NCBI GenBank assembly: GCA_027306505.1 | Contig: DAHUZP010000072.1 | Span: 1-64,000 of the forward strand | DNA: 64,000 bases | Direction: 5' to 3' | DNA from: Thermoplasmata archaeon | GTDB taxonomy: Archaea > Thermoplasmatota > Thermoplasmata > Lutacidiplasmatales > UBA184 | Part shown: in pieces, positions 44,391 to 54,095 of the stretch | Layout: each line of letters begins with the position of its first letter | Numbering within the stretch: position 1 is the stretch's first letter | The notes under the pieces: model-generated | Databases searched by the model: none | The model's input: only the letters and a program-made list of their open reading frames with translations | Told to the model about the DNA's origin: nothing | Translations under genes and position numbers: made by a program

Positions 44391-45475
44391 AACGCCAGAT
44401 GGTCGACATGCTGGCCGACCTGATCAAGCTCTCTTCCGACCCCTCCTCCGACAAGCACGAGATCCTGGACTACATCCAGTCCATCGCCGACTCGCTCAAG
44501 ATGCGCTCCGCGGTCTATGGGGACCCGAGCGCTCCCGCCCTGCTCTCCGAGTACGGCCAGGGCGGCGTGGTCCTCGCGGGCCACTTGGACACGCCCCCCG
44601 TGGGCGACGGCTGGAGCTTCTCGCAGAGCCAGTTCACCGCCGGTCGGATGTACGGTCGCGGCGCGGCGGACATGAAGGGGACCGTGGTGGCCATGCTCTC
44701 CGCGGTCAACGACCTGGTCGTCCGCAAGGTCCCCGTGACCCTCGCCATCACCACGGACGAGGAGACCACGATGAACGGGGCGCAGGCCCTGTGCAAGACC
44801 CTCGCGATGCGCCGCGCGAAGGCGATCGTGGTGGGCGAGCCCACCGGTCTGCGCGTCGGCTACGCGGAGAAGGGAGTGCTCGACCTCGCGATCGAGACCC
44901 GGGGGAGGTCCGCCCATGGGGCGATGCCTCAGCTCGGAGAGAACGCGGTCGTGAAGCTGATGCGGTTGCTTCGGGCCCTGGAGACCTTCCGGGGACGGGT
45001 CGCCCATCCGGAGCTCGGCACCGTCACGGTGAACGTGGGTACGCTCCACGGCGGCAACCGGGTGAACGTGGTCCCCTCGCGCGCGGCGGCCGAGGTGGAC
45101 ATCCGCTTCCCTCCACCCTACACGCCCGACGAGCTCCAGCGGGAGGTCGAGGAGCACCTCAAGCGGATCAAGACCCCCTTCACGCTCCGCCGGCTGGTGA
45201 GCCTGCCCTCGCTCCAGGTCGATCCCCAGAGCGACCACATCCGGATCTTCAAGGAGGTCTCGTCGAGCGAGCTCGCCGTGCTGGTGCACGCCTCCGAGGC
45301 GGTCCACTACGTCAACGTGAACCCACGCGTCGTCATCTACGGAGCGGGGGACGAGGACCTCTCTCACCAGGCGAACGAGTACGTGAAGATGGAAGCGGTG
45401 GTCCGCGCCGCCGAGTCGTACAAGAAGTTCGCCCAGAAGATGGCCTCGCAGCGCCTCGTCGCCGGGAAGCCGTAA
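44387..45475 (+). CDS. M20-family metallopeptidase/deacylase (ArgE/DapE/LysK-like)
   Basis: A 362-aa di-zinc amidohydrolase. Metal-ligand regions are VVLAGHLDTPP (His-x-Asp), RGAADMKG (bridging Asp), ITTDEET (catalytic and metal Glu), VVGEPTG, and a late ligand His in DEDLSHQANEY. The dimerisation insert begins near SAHGAMPQLGENAV. Archaeal relatives deacylate N-acetylornithine/N-acetyl-lysine intermediates or succinyl-diaminopimelate; the carrier-protein (LysW) genes are not in this window, so the substrate stays open. GTG 44387 begins a good family N-terminus. Confidence 0.9.
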   Translation: MKRQMVDMLADLIKLSSDPSSDKHEILDYIQSIADSLKMRSAVYGDPSAPALLSEYGQGGVVLAGHLDTPPVGDGWSFSQSQFTAGRMYGRGAADMKGTVVAMLSAVNDLVVRKVPVTLAITTDEETTMNGAQALCKTLAMRRAKAIVVGEPTGLRVGYAEKGVLDLAIETRGRSAHGAMPQLGENAVVKLMRLLRALETFRGRVAHPELGTVTVNVGTLHGGNRVNVVPSRAAAEVDIRFPPPYTPDELQREVEEHLKRIKTPFTLRRLVSLPSLQVDPQSDHIRIFKEVSSSELAVLVHASEAVHYVNVNPRVVIYGAGDEDLSHQANEYVKMEAVVRAAESYKKFAQKMASQRLVAGKP

Positions 45476-45512
45476 GCGGCCCCTGCCGACCGGCGGGGGA
45501 GGGACCTCGACC

Positions 45513-46820
45513 GTGCCAAGCTCCTCACCCGGGGCCGTAGGGGGGAGCCCGAGCGTCGTCCACGTCTCCACCCGCTATCCTCCGGCGCCCGGCGGCGTCG
45601 AGCGCCACGTTCGAGAGGTCGCCCTGCGGCAGCGCTCCCGCGGGTGGGACGCGAAGGTGCTCACCACCGACCTCTACACGGAGATCCCCTGGCAACGCCT
45701 GCCATCCCAGGGGTCCGGCTCGCGCCCCGGTTCCTGGGTCCCGGATCCCGAAGGGGTCCCTGTGCTCCGTCTGCGAGCGCGCGCCCTCTCCGGTGACCTC
45801 CACTACCCGTTCGTCCCCGGGCTCTACCGGGCGATGCGGGGAGCCCAGGCCGACCTGGTCCACGTGCACACCTACGGGACCTACCAGGGGTTCAGCGCCT
45901 CCGCCCTGGAACGGCTGAACCGCAGACCCTGGGTCCTCACCGCCCACTACCATCCGACCTGGTCCATCTGGGGAGGAGCGGGCCGCAAGTCGCTCCGTGG
46001 GATCTACGACCGGCTCTTCGCGCCCTGGGTCCTCTCTCGAGTCTCCCGCTTGATCCTGCAGAGCCGCGAGGAGGAGGGATTGCTTCGCGAGGTGGTCAAA
46101 GACCTTCCTCCCATCGCCTTCGTCCCTCCCGGCTATACACCGCTCCCTCCTCCGCGGTCGGAGGGAGGAGGGTTCCGCGGGGCCATGCGGTTCTCCGGAC
46201 CCTTCGTGCTCTTCACCGGGCGCCTCGCTTCGAACAAGGGGCTTCCCCCGTTGCTGGAGGCCTTCGGGAAGCTCGCGCCCCGGTTCCCGGACCTCCAGCT
46301 CGTGCTGGTGGGACAGGATGGGGGAGAGGGTCCGCAGGTCCGCGCCCTCGCGGAACGTCTGGGGCTCTCCTCCCGGGTCCACTTGACCGGCTTCGTCGAG
46401 GACGAGTCGCTCCTTGCGAGCGCCTACGCCCAGGCGGAGGTCTTCGTGCTGCCCTCGGACTACGAGGCGTTCGGCCTGGTCCTGCTCGAGGCGATGGCCC
46501 AGGGCACTCCGGTGATCGCCTCCCGCGTCGGAGGGATCCCTTCTCTCGTGGAGGAGGGCAAGAACGGCCGCCTGGTGCCTCCTCGTGACGTGCCCGCTCT
46601 CGCGAGCGCGCTCGAGGAGCTCCTTACCGACCGAGCGCGGGCGCGGGCGATGGGAGCCTACGGCCGAACGACCACCGTCCCCCGCCACACCTGGGAGCGG
46701 ACCGTGGAGGGTCTCGAGCAGGTCTACTGGGAAGTGCTGGAGGGAAAGCCCCCGGTGGAGAGGGCTCCCCGGGACCCGACCCCGCCCGGGAGATCATCCT
46801 CCTCGGGGGGGTCGCGATGA
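45513..46820 (+). CDS. GT4-family glycosyltransferase
   Basis: 435-aa GT-B fold retaining glycosyltransferase of family GT4. The N-terminal Rossmann half begins VVHVSTRYPPAPGGVERHV. The donor-binding half shows FTGRLASNKGLPPLLEAF and the E-x7-E signature DYEAFGLVLLEAM, then GTPVIASRVGGIPSLV. The donor is a nucleotide sugar and the acceptor unknown. The start is GTG 45513. Its last codons overlap the ATG of a second GT4 gene (ATGA), so the two act in sequence or together, probably on a surface glycan or glycolipid. A link to the sulfoquinovose genes 4 kb upstream is inferred only from distance. Confidence 0.93.
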   Translation: MPSSSPGAVGGSPSVVHVSTRYPPAPGGVERHVREVALRQRSRGWDAKVLTTDLYTEIPWQRLPSQGSGSRPGSWVPDPEGVPVLRLRARALSGDLHYPFVPGLYRAMRGAQADLVHVHTYGTYQGFSASALERLNRRPWVLTAHYHPTWSIWGGAGRKSLRGIYDRLFAPWVLSRVSRLILQSREEEGLLREVVKDLPPIAFVPPGYTPLPPPRSEGGGFRGAMRFSGPFVLFTGRLASNKGLPPLLEAFGKLAPRFPDLQLVLVGQDGGEGPQVRALAERLGLSSRVHLTGFVEDESLLASAYAQAEVFVLPSDYEAFGLVLLEAMAQGTPVIASRVGGIPSLVEEGKNGRLVPPRDVPALASALEELLTDRARARAMGAYGRTTTVPRHTWERTVEGLEQVYWEVLEGKPPVERAPRDPTPPGRSSSSGGSR

Positions 46821-48004
46821 AGGTAGCCCAGGTACTGCTCCGGTACGACGCGCCGGGGGGTGTCGAGACCCACGTGCGGGAGCTCTCTTCCGCACTCCGA
46901 CGGGCCGGCGACGAGGTGAAGGTCTACGCGAGCGACCTCTACTCCGAGCAAGGCTGGGTGCGCCGCCCGGAGTCCTCGCGCAGCCTCGACGGGATCCCGG
47001 TGGAACGCTTCCCCGCGGTGAAGCGCCTCGTCCCGGGCCTCACGCTACCGCTGATGCCGGGTCTCCTGCACGCGCTGGACCGGGACCGGCCCGAGGTCAT
47101 CCATGCCCACTCCCATCGGTACGGTCACGTCCTGCAGTCCGCGCTCGTCGCGGGGGCCCGCGAGATCCCGCTCGTGGTCGGGACGCACTACCATCCCGCG
47201 GACCCGTGGGAACCCGCGTCGAAGAAGGCGATGCTTCGGGTGCAGGACCATCTCTTCGGGATGACCGCCTACCGGACCGCCTCAGCGCTCATCGTCGAGA
47301 CCCGGCGCGAAGCCTCGCTCGTGGGGGAGTTCGCTCCTTCCGCGAAGGTCAGGGTGATCCCTCCGGGGATCGACCTCGGGGTCTGGGGCGGCTCGCCCGG
47401 GAGCGGCGCATCATCCCCAAGAACGGCCAGGAAGCGCGACGGCTACCTCCTCTTCGCCGGACGGCTCGCGCCGAACAAGGGTCTGAGGGTCCTGCTCGAG
47501 GCCTGGGCCGGCCTTCCCAAGGACGCGCGTCCTCCGCTCGTCCTCGTGGGGTCGGACTGGGGGCTTCGGGGCCCATTGGAGGCCCGGGCCAGGGTGCTGG
47601 GCGTCTCCTCCGAGATCCGGTTCGAGGGGAACCTGGACCCGGCGCGGTACCGGGCGGCCTTCGCCGGGGCCCGCGCGCTGGTGCTCCCCTCGGAGTACGA
47701 GGCCTTCGGACTCGTGCTGCTGGAAGCGATGGCCTCGTCGCTGCCGGTGGTCGCGACCTCGGTCGGAGGCATCCCCGAGGTCGTGGAGGAAGGGCGGACG
47801 GCCCTTCTCGTGCCATCGGGGGACGAGGGGAGGTTGCGAGAGGCGATCGCGACCCTGCTTCGGGACCCCGCGCGCGCAGAGGAGATGGGGGCGGCCGGGC
47901 GCGAGCGGGTCGAACGCCTCTATTCCTGGGAGCGCACGTCCCGGAGCGTCCGAGAGGTCTACCGCGAGGTCGGCGCGGCTCCCGACCGGTCCCGGTCGTC
48001 CTGA
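46817..48004 (+). CDS. GT4-family glycosyltransferase
   Basis: 395-aa GT-B enzyme. It starts AQVLLRYDAPGGVETHVREL, has FAGRLAPNKGLRVLLEAW, and E-x7-E in EYEAFGLVLLEAM followed by SLPVVATSVGGIPEVVEEG. It is a paralogue of the preceding gene, with which it overlaps by four bases (ATGA). The two pairs of glycine-rich donor sites differ around the 46.2 and 47.4 kb positions, so they may use different sugars. It is terminal in this operon. Confidence 0.93.
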   Translation: MKVAQVLLRYDAPGGVETHVRELSSALRRAGDEVKVYASDLYSEQGWVRRPESSRSLDGIPVERFPAVKRLVPGLTLPLMPGLLHALDRDRPEVIHAHSHRYGHVLQSALVAGAREIPLVVGTHYHPADPWEPASKKAMLRVQDHLFGMTAYRTASALIVETRREASLVGEFAPSAKVRVIPPGIDLGVWGGSPGSGASSPRTARKRDGYLLFAGRLAPNKGLRVLLEAWAGLPKDARPPLVLVGSDWGLRGPLEARARVLGVSSEIRFEGNLDPARYRAAFAGARALVLPSEYEAFGLVLLEAMASSLPVVATSVGGIPEVVEEGRTALLVPSGDEGRLREAIATLLRDPARAEEMGAAGRERVERLYSWERTSRSVREVYREVGAAPDRSRSS

Positions 48005-48210
48005 GCGGACGACCCGCGGGGCCGAGCGAGCTCCCCCACTTCTTCGGCGAGCCCACCGAGCTGCCGTCGCTCCTCCTCGGAGCGGTGGAAGTGCGAGAGC
48101 ACGCCGAGCGCGATGGAGAGGCCGCGAAGATGCCAGCGCCCCATGCGCCTTTCCTCGTCCTCGGCGGAGGGGTTCCCCACGGCGGCCCGTTCAGGCGGCG
48201 CGGGGGACAC
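47959..48210 (-). CDS. Possible small basic protein
   Basis: An 83-aa frame on the minus strand that fills most of the 186-bp gap between a GT4 gene and an aminotransferase. It overlaps the latter by 20 bp and the GT4 3' end by 46 bp. Its middle (MGRWHLRGLSIALGVLSHFH, then EEERRQLGGLAEEVGEL) has high third-position GC and a plausible helical pattern; both ends look disordered. GTG 48210 or ATG 48144 could start it. No family is recognised, and it may still be a chance frame. Confidence 0.4.
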   Translation of the reverse strand: MSPAPPERAAVGNPSAEDEERRMGRWHLRGLSIALGVLSHFHRSEEERRQLGGLAEEVGELARPRGSSAQDDRDRSGAAPTSR

Positions 48211-49363
48211 GGGTAGGACGGGTGACCTTGGTCCCCACCTGCTCGCTCCCGAAATCGCGCATGATCGCGAGGGCCTTGCGCAAGTTCTCCCGAGAGTTCG
48301 CGAAGGCGAGCCTCAGGTGAGAAGCCCCGAGGGAGCCGAACGCGTCCCCCGGCGTGCAGAGGAGACCCTCCTTGAGGAGCCCCTGGGCCGCCTCCATCGC
48401 GGACATCTTCCAGGTGAAGGACGGGAAGGCGTAGAAGGCGCCCTCCGGCCGGACGCAGCGCATCCCGGGCACCTCGTTGAGGCCCTTCACCACGAGGTCC
48501 CGGCGGGCGCGGAACTCCTTCGTCATGGCGGCGATGTCCGCCTGGGCCTCCTGGAGGCCCCGCAGTGCCGCGACCTGGCAGGGGGTCGACGGGCAGGCCA
48601 CCGCGTGGTAGTGGATCTTGTTGGCCCCGGCGGCGACGGTCCGGGAAGCGACCAGGTAGCCCAGCCGCCAGCCGGTCATGGCAAGGATCTTGGAGAAGGA
48701 GTTCACCACGACCACCCGGTCGTAGCGCCCCCAGAAGCTCTTGTGCCCGCCCGGAGCGTAGATGATCTCATCGTAGACCTCGTCCGAGATGATGGTGAGG
48801 CCGTGCGACTCGGCGAACGAGACGATCGCGTCGACCGTATTGCCGGAGAAGACCCCGCCGGTGGGGTTCGAGGGGGAGTTCACCACGATCGCGCGGGTCC
48901 GGGCGGAGACCAGCTCCTCGAGCTCGGCGATGTCGGGCTGGAACCCTCGCTCCTCCCGCAGCGAATAGGGGACCGGGATCGCTTCCGCGAGCCGGGCATG
49001 CGGGCCGTAGAGCACGAAGCCGGGGTTCGGGATGAGGACCTCATCGCCGGGGTCGTAGAGGGTGAGGGCGGCGGACAGGAGCGCCTCCGTGCCGCCGGAC
49101 GTGACGATGACGTTCTCCCGGGCGGTGGTCCCGTCGTAGCGCCGGTAGCGCTCGGCGAGAGCGTCGCGAAGCTCCGGGAGCCCCGCGGAGGGCCCATACT
49201 TGTTGCTGCCGTTCCGGACGGCCTCGAACAGGGCCTCCTTGACCACGGTCGGTGGGTTGAAGTCCGGTTCTCCGAGCCCCAGGTGGATCACGTTCGCCGG
49301 GGCCGCGTCGAACATCTTCCGGATGCCGGAGATCTCCAAGGCCTGTACGCGTGCCGATAGCAT
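48191..49363 (-). CDS. Class I/II PLP-dependent aminotransferase
   Basis: A 390-aa fold-type I aminotransferase of the aspartate/aromatic AT group. Markers are VIHLGLGEPDFNPP, YGPSAGLPELRDAL, the NSPSNPTGG loop with the carboxylate-side Asn, DEVYDEIIY, the PLP lysine in NSFSKILAMTGWRLGY, and a substrate-binding Arg region LRLAFANSRENL. The exact keto acid is unclear: aspartate, alanine or aromatic amino acids are all possible. ATG 49363 begins the family N-terminus. The frame remains open to 49441 without family content. Confidence 0.92.
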   Translation of the reverse strand: MLSARVQALEISGIRKMFDAAPANVIHLGLGEPDFNPPTVVKEALFEAVRNGSNKYGPSAGLPELRDALAERYRRYDGTTARENVIVTSGGTEALLSAALTLYDPGDEVLIPNPGFVLYGPHARLAEAIPVPYSLREERGFQPDIAELEELVSARTRAIVVNSPSNPTGGVFSGNTVDAIVSFAESHGLTIISDEVYDEIIYAPGGHKSFWGRYDRVVVVNSFSKILAMTGWRLGYLVASRTVAAGANKIHYHAVACPSTPCQVAALRGLQEAQADIAAMTKEFRARRDLVVKGLNEVPGMRCVRPEGAFYAFPSFTWKMSAMEAAQGLLKEGLLCTPGDAFGSLGASHLRLAFANSRENLRKALAIMRDFGSEQVGTKVTRPTRVPRAA

Positions 49364-49518
49364 GCTGAGAACCCCCGGGTTGGCACCGTTAGCCAAGGGG
49401 GGGAGATAACGTGGTCGCCCCTCGACGGACAGAGGGGGCACCGGACGAGCGGCCGCTCACTGACGGTGAAGCTACGACCGGGGGAAGGGCTCCACCCTAG
49501 GGCTTCCTTTTCGGCAGG

Positions 49519-49525
49519 TATATAG
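49519..49525 (+). promoter_or_regulatory. TATA box of the 937-aa surface protein gene
   Basis: TATATAG, the clearest TATA box of the window, lies about 30 bp before ATG 49552. The predicted leader is about 4 nt. Confidence 0.75.
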
Positions 49526-49551
49526 ACGGGCGACCGTCCCATTTTACGTCG

Positions 49552-52365
49552 ATGGTGAGCAGGGAACTCCGCTCTATCGCCTGGGTGCTCGGCATTGCGC
49601 TTCCCCTTCTGCTCCTGCCCGTGGCTGCGAGCTACCTCCCGACGCATGGAGGGACCCTCCTTGCGCTACCGACGAGCCCCGCCTCCACGACCGGGAGCCT
49701 CCCTTCGTTGCTCACGCTTCCGCACTACGGTCCGGCGGGGGCTCCCTCTGCTCCGCGGGGAGGGCTGGCCCCGGAGGGCGGGATGCCCACCGCTTCCTCC
49801 GCCCTCCCTGCGCTGAGCCCCTGCGGAGTCCCACGATGCTTGATCGTGAACCTTGGGGTCTCCACCTTCCCGGGGAGCATCACCTACACCTCCGACTTCA
49901 ACACCGGCTCGGTGGGCAACGCGAACGAGGTCTTCTTCCAGCTCTGCGACTTCGCTCCCGACCACACGGCGAACGTCTCGATCTCGGACCCCAACGCCAC
50001 CAGCGACGGGCTCGCGAACCCCCTCTTCGACCGCAGCGTGCCGTTGACTTTCACCGCGAGCTCGCTCTGTCCCGGAGGGGTCTCGTTCGACTCGACCCTC
50101 GCCCCCGAGCTCTTCTATACCCTTCCGAGGGGACTCGTGCAAGGCGGGACATGGACGTTCAACGTGACCGCGGGGGCGAACGGCTGGTCCATGGACCAGG
50201 TCTCCTTCCGGGTGGACACCTACTACGTCCAGCTCACCCCGGACCAGAGCTACCACCTGCCCCAGGACCGCGCGACGGTGTTCTACCAGGTGCTCTCCTA
50301 CGAGACGCAGGGACCGGTCTCAGGGAGCCTGCAGTTCGCCGCGAACGGCCTCTACGTCAACAGCACCTCGCCGCTCTGGATGACCTCGCTACCTGCGCTC
50401 ACCCCTCCGGTCGGCACCCCTCAGGGGTCACTCTCCTTCCTCATCCCTTCGAACGGGCAAGCGGGCACGCCGGTCGCCCTGCAGCTCTGGGCGAACCTGA
50501 CCGCGAGCGGCAGGACCTCGAGCGAAGCGTCCATCGCGTACATCACGGTCGCCCAGGTCCTCGCTCCGCAGCTCTGTGCCGCGACGACCACGGACGGAGG
50601 GCCGATCCCCTGCCCGTCCCCGCTCGCCTTCCCTCAGGGAAGCCTCCTCGTCCTCCGGGAGACCGCGGTCGTGGGGACCCAGAGCGCGGGCGTCATGGGA
50701 GCGCTCCCTGGAGCGACGATCACCGTTCAGCTCTTCTCCGCGGGGCTCCCGCAGCCTGCACCGTCCTCCTTCCCGACGCAGCTCACGGCGGACGCCTCGG
50801 GGACCGCGCGGGAGGTGCTGGATACCTCCGTCCTCCGGGTCTCCACCATCACGGTGAACGTGACCGTGACCGACCCCAACGACCCCGCCCTCACCAACCA
50901 CAGCGCGCTCACGATCGCGCTGCTGGGGAACTCGAGCCAGGTCGCTGTGGTCATCTCGCTCAACAGCACGCAGTACTACGGTGGCGACACGCTGGGAGGG
51001 TCCTATCAGCTCGTGATGCCGGGTGGCAGCGGCGGGCTCCCCCCCTACTGGACCGCTTACGCCTACCAGATCTACTTCCTCGCGGGAGCGACCGTCTGTC
51101 CGTTCGCCCCCTCGGGCGCCCTGGAGTGGCAGGGTAACCTCTCCGGGGTCACCGGACCCGTGCCCTCCTACACCCTGGGTGCGAACATGAAGGGCATCGT
51201 CCAGGTGGTCATCTTCGCCCACAACGGGAGCTCGGCGGCCAACCTGGGCATCTACGCCATGACCTGCGCCCTCGTCTCTCCTCCCGCGGTCCTTCTCAAC
51301 CCCTCGGAGGTGAACTACCTCCCCGGCGACACGATCACCGTCGCGATCTCAGGCCAGGGGACGCTCCTGACCAAAGGGAACCCCACCTACTACGCGAACG
51401 TGGTAGGGTTCGCGACCGTCACCGGCCACGCCCCGTGCAGCGGCACGACGATGCAGGTCCTCTACGGGGAGGCCGTCCCCGGCACCTCCTTCAGCTTCGT
51501 GGTCCCTCGGAACGGGGCCTCCACCTGCTATGAGGTGAGCGTCTCGGCCGAGACCTCCGCGGGCTTCGTCTCTGGGCAGGACCTCGAGCTCGACGAGGTC
51601 TCCGGCTTCCAGCTCACGGCCTCCGTCGCGACCCTGTCGCAGTACTCGGACGGAAGCTACCAGCCCGGCCAGACGCTCTCCCTCTCCTACTCGTTGACCG
51701 CGATGGGCGTCTCCTCGCTTCCGGCGAGCCTGACGTTGCTGGTACAGCTGGGGACCGAGCCACCGACCCGCTCCCAACAGGCCTCCACCTCCGGAACACT
51801 ATCGGTCACGATCCCCTCCGGACAGGGGGCCGGGCTCCTCCTCATCTTCATCGAGGCGCAGGTGACCGACCCCAGCGCGCCCGGCGGGGTGCTGTTCGTC
51901 TCCACCGACACCGGGGTGATGGTCCACCCCAACCCGTCCTGGCTGGACCAGGAGGTCTCCGCAGGGAGCGGCTTCACCATGGGCGACCTCACCCTCATTG
52001 TCGCCCTCGCGGCGGTCGCGGCGATCGTCTTCTTCCTCTGGTGGAGGAGCCGCTGGGAGCGCCCCTCCCAGCACTTCCACGAGGAGCACGGGCCCGCGGG
52101 TGAGATCGCTCACACCTCCTCGATGGACCCCTCGGCCCCACCGGCGCTTCCCGATCCAAACGCTCCCCCGCCCTCCTCGGACGACATCGCGCCCTCGGCC
52201 TACTCCCCGACCTCCCCGTCCGGCGAACAGAGCCATCCCTCAGCGCCCCCGGAGCCGCCGAGCTCCCCCTACCTCGACCTCAACGACCCGGTGGTCCCCG
52301 GTCCGCCCCCTGCGACGATCGAACCGCCCCCCTCTCCCCCGTCGATGCGACCGGGAGAGGGGTAG
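49552..52365 (+). CDS. Giant exported protein with C-terminal anchor, unknown family
   Basis: 937 aa. The signal segment SIAWVLGIALPLLLLPVAASY is followed by a Ser/Pro/Gly spacer with a Cys pair (CGVPRC). The exterior, rich in Thr/Ser/Gly and beta-like, shows FNVTAGANGWSMDQVSF, repeated 'TITVNVTVTD'-type strands, and extra Cys residues likely in disulfides. No PKD or YVTN signature is seen. A C-terminal helix, LTLIVALAAVAAIVFFLWW, with RSRWER stop-transfer is followed by an acidic Pro-rich cytosolic tail of about 100 aa. The plan matches the other giant proteins here, so a cell-surface role is likely. The start is set by a clear TATA box. Confidence 0.75.
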   Translation: MVSRELRSIAWVLGIALPLLLLPVAASYLPTHGGTLLALPTSPASTTGSLPSLLTLPHYGPAGAPSAPRGGLAPEGGMPTASSALPALSPCGVPRCLIVNLGVSTFPGSITYTSDFNTGSVGNANEVFFQLCDFAPDHTANVSISDPNATSDGLANPLFDRSVPLTFTASSLCPGGVSFDSTLAPELFYTLPRGLVQGGTWTFNVTAGANGWSMDQVSFRVDTYYVQLTPDQSYHLPQDRATVFYQVLSYETQGPVSGSLQFAANGLYVNSTSPLWMTSLPALTPPVGTPQGSLSFLIPSNGQAGTPVALQLWANLTASGRTSSEASIAYITVAQVLAPQLCAATTTDGGPIPCPSPLAFPQGSLLVLRETAVVGTQSAGVMGALPGATITVQLFSAGLPQPAPSSFPTQLTADASGTAREVLDTSVLRVSTITVNVTVTDPNDPALTNHSALTIALLGNSSQVAVVISLNSTQYYGGDTLGGSYQLVMPGGSGGLPPYWTAYAYQIYFLAGATVCPFAPSGALEWQGNLSGVTGPVPSYTLGANMKGIVQVVIFAHNGSSAANLGIYAMTCALVSPPAVLLNPSEVNYLPGDTITVAISGQGTLLTKGNPTYYANVVGFATVTGHAPCSGTTMQVLYGEAVPGTSFSFVVPRNGASTCYEVSVSAETSAGFVSGQDLELDEVSGFQLTASVATLSQYSDGSYQPGQTLSLSYSLTAMGVSSLPASLTLLVQLGTEPPTRSQQASTSGTLSVTIPSGQGAGLLLIFIEAQVTDPSAPGGVLFVSTDTGVMVHPNPSWLDQEVSAGSGFTMGDLTLIVALAAVAAIVFFLWWRSRWERPSQHFHEEHGPAGEIAHTSSMDPSAPPALPDPNAPPPSSDDIAPSAYSPTSPSGEQSHPSAPPEPPSSPYLDLNDPVVPGPPPATIEPPPSPPSMRPGEG

Positions 52366-52436
52366 GCCGGCCCCCGCGGCGGCTCCCCGCAAGCTAATCT
52401 ACGCGGTCACCTGCGTCCTTCACCGGAGGCGCAGGA

Positions 52437-53777
52437 GTGCCCGTCACCGCAGTCATCGGGGCCCAGTTCGGTGACGAGGGGAAGGGGAAGATCCTCGACT
52501 ACCTCACCGCCAACGCCGATTTCGTCGTTCGCTACCAGGGCGGACCCAATGCGGGGCACACGGTGGTGCCGCACGAGAAGCCGGTGGTCATGCACCAGCT
52601 CCCGACCGGGATCCTTCGGGAGGGCTGCACCGCGATCTCCGGTCCGGGCATGGTCCTCTCTCCCGGCGACCTCCTCAACGAGATCCAGCAGCTCAAGTCC
52701 CAGGGCGAGTTCCGGGGACGCCTTCTCATCTCCGAGCGCGCCCACGTCATCCTTCCGCTCCACCGGGTCCAGGACGCCTGGGAGGAGGAGGTCCGGGGGG
52801 CCATGCGGACCGGGACCACGGGCCGCGGCATCGGTCCCGCCTACATGGACCGCGTCGGACGCTTCGGCCTGCGCATGGCCGACCTCCAGCGTCCGGAGCT
52901 CATCCACCAGAAGCTCGAGCTGCTCTACACGGCGAAGAAGCACATGACCGGCACGACGCAGGAGCTCCCGCCCAAGGAGGAGCTGGCCGCGCAGCTCGTG
53001 GAGGAGGGGAAGGCCCTCGCCCCCTACCTCTGCTCCACCGAGCCGATCCTCTGGGAAGCGGCCCGAGAGGGCCAGCACATCCTGCTCGAGGGTGCGCAGA
53101 GCGCGCTGCTCGACATCGACTACGGCACCTACCCGTTCGTCACCTCCTCCCACCCCACGGCGGCCGGGGCGCTCGTCGGGAGCGGCCTGCCTCCCCAGGA
53201 GCTGGACTCCGTCATCGGGATCGTCAAGGCCTATTCGACCCGCGTGGGGAGCGGCCCCTTCCCTACCGAGGCCCTCGGTCCCGAAGGGGAGCGGCTGCGC
53301 GAACGCGGAGCCGAGCGCGGAGCGACGACCGGACGCCCCCGACGATGCGGTTGGTTCGATCTCGTCCTCACCCGCTACGCGGCACGGCTCAACGGGTTCA
53401 CCTCGCTCGCCATGACCAAGGTGGACATCCTAGGGGGAGAGCCCGAGGTACCGATCTGTATCGGCTACGAGCTCCCCAACGGGGAGCAGGCCGAGGACTA
53501 CCCTCCGGTGCTCGCCGAGGACCTGGAGCGGGTGACCCCCCGCTGGCGCACCTTCCCGGGCTGGGCCGAGTTCACGCCTACCCTCATGCGGCGGCTCCAC
53601 GAAGAGGGGTGGCGGGCGCTCCCGCGGGAGCTCAAGCGCTACCTCTCCTTCGTCGGCGAAGAGGTCGGGGCCCCGGTCACCCTCGTGAGCTACGGCCCGC
53701 GCCGGGAGGACACCGTGGAGATCCCGGTGGGAGGCCTCGAGCCCGCGTCCGCGCTCGAAGAGTGGCGCTCTACCTAG
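52437..53777 (+). CDS. purA: Adenylosuccinate synthetase
   Basis: A 446-aa PurA that joins IMP and aspartate with GTP hydrolysis to give adenylosuccinate, the first committed AMP step. Signatures include AVIGAQFGDEGKGKILDYL at the N-terminus (P-loop-like GDEGKGK and catalytic Asp), QGGPNAGHTVV (catalytic His), TTGRGIGPAYMDR, GAQSALLDIDYGTYPFVTSS, and the VGSGPFPTE and KVDILGGEP segments. GTG 52437 is preceded by GGAGG (52425-52429) and a possible TATA element, AGCTAATCT (52392-52400). Monocistronic; a tRNA gene follows. Confidence 0.97.
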   Translation: MPVTAVIGAQFGDEGKGKILDYLTANADFVVRYQGGPNAGHTVVPHEKPVVMHQLPTGILREGCTAISGPGMVLSPGDLLNEIQQLKSQGEFRGRLLISERAHVILPLHRVQDAWEEEVRGAMRTGTTGRGIGPAYMDRVGRFGLRMADLQRPELIHQKLELLYTAKKHMTGTTQELPPKEELAAQLVEEGKALAPYLCSTEPILWEAAREGQHILLEGAQSALLDIDYGTYPFVTSSHPTAAGALVGSGLPPQELDSVIGIVKAYSTRVGSGPFPTEALGPEGERLRERGAERGATTGRPRRCGWFDLVLTRYAARLNGFTSLAMTKVDILGGEPEVPICIGYELPNGEQAEDYPPVLAEDLERVTPRWRTFPGWAEFTPTLMRRLHEEGWRALPRELKRYLSFVGEEVGAPVTLVSYGPRREDTVEIPVGGLEPASALEEWRST

Positions 53778-53863
53778 GGCGGGAAAGCCCAGCCGGGGCG
53801 CAGGCGCCCACGCAAGCTTTACCCTACCTGCTCGTTCGGAGGGCCGCTCCTACCTCGAAGCAA

Positions 53864-53936
53864 GGGCTCGTAGTCCAGGGGTTAAGACGGCTGTCTCACA
53901 CACAGCAGATCGCCGGTTCGAATCCGGCCGAGCCCA
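53864..53936 (+). tRNA. tRNA-Val (anticodon CAC)
   Basis: A 73-nt cloverleaf. The acceptor arm GGGCTCG (53864-53870) pairs with CGAGCCC (53929-53935), discriminator A. The D arm runs GTCC...GAC. The anticodon stem GCTGT/ACAGC encloses CTCACAC, giving anticodon CAC. The variable loop is AGATC. The T arm is GCCGG-TTCGAAT-CCGGC. No intron and no encoded CCA are present. CAC reads valine GTG codons. AGCTTTACC (about 53815-53823) may be its TATA box. Confidence 0.95.
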
Positions 53937-54095
53937 CTCCCCACCCCGCCGCCCGCTCCCCACCCGCGCTATACTACGGGGGCCCGTAAGTAGGTCCACC
54001 CCCCCGACTCCAAGATTGCGCCACCCCTTCCCCTGCCCCCGCCGAACGCGCCACCCTATAGGTTTCTGACCCCCGAGCGGATTTCCTCCCCGCTC

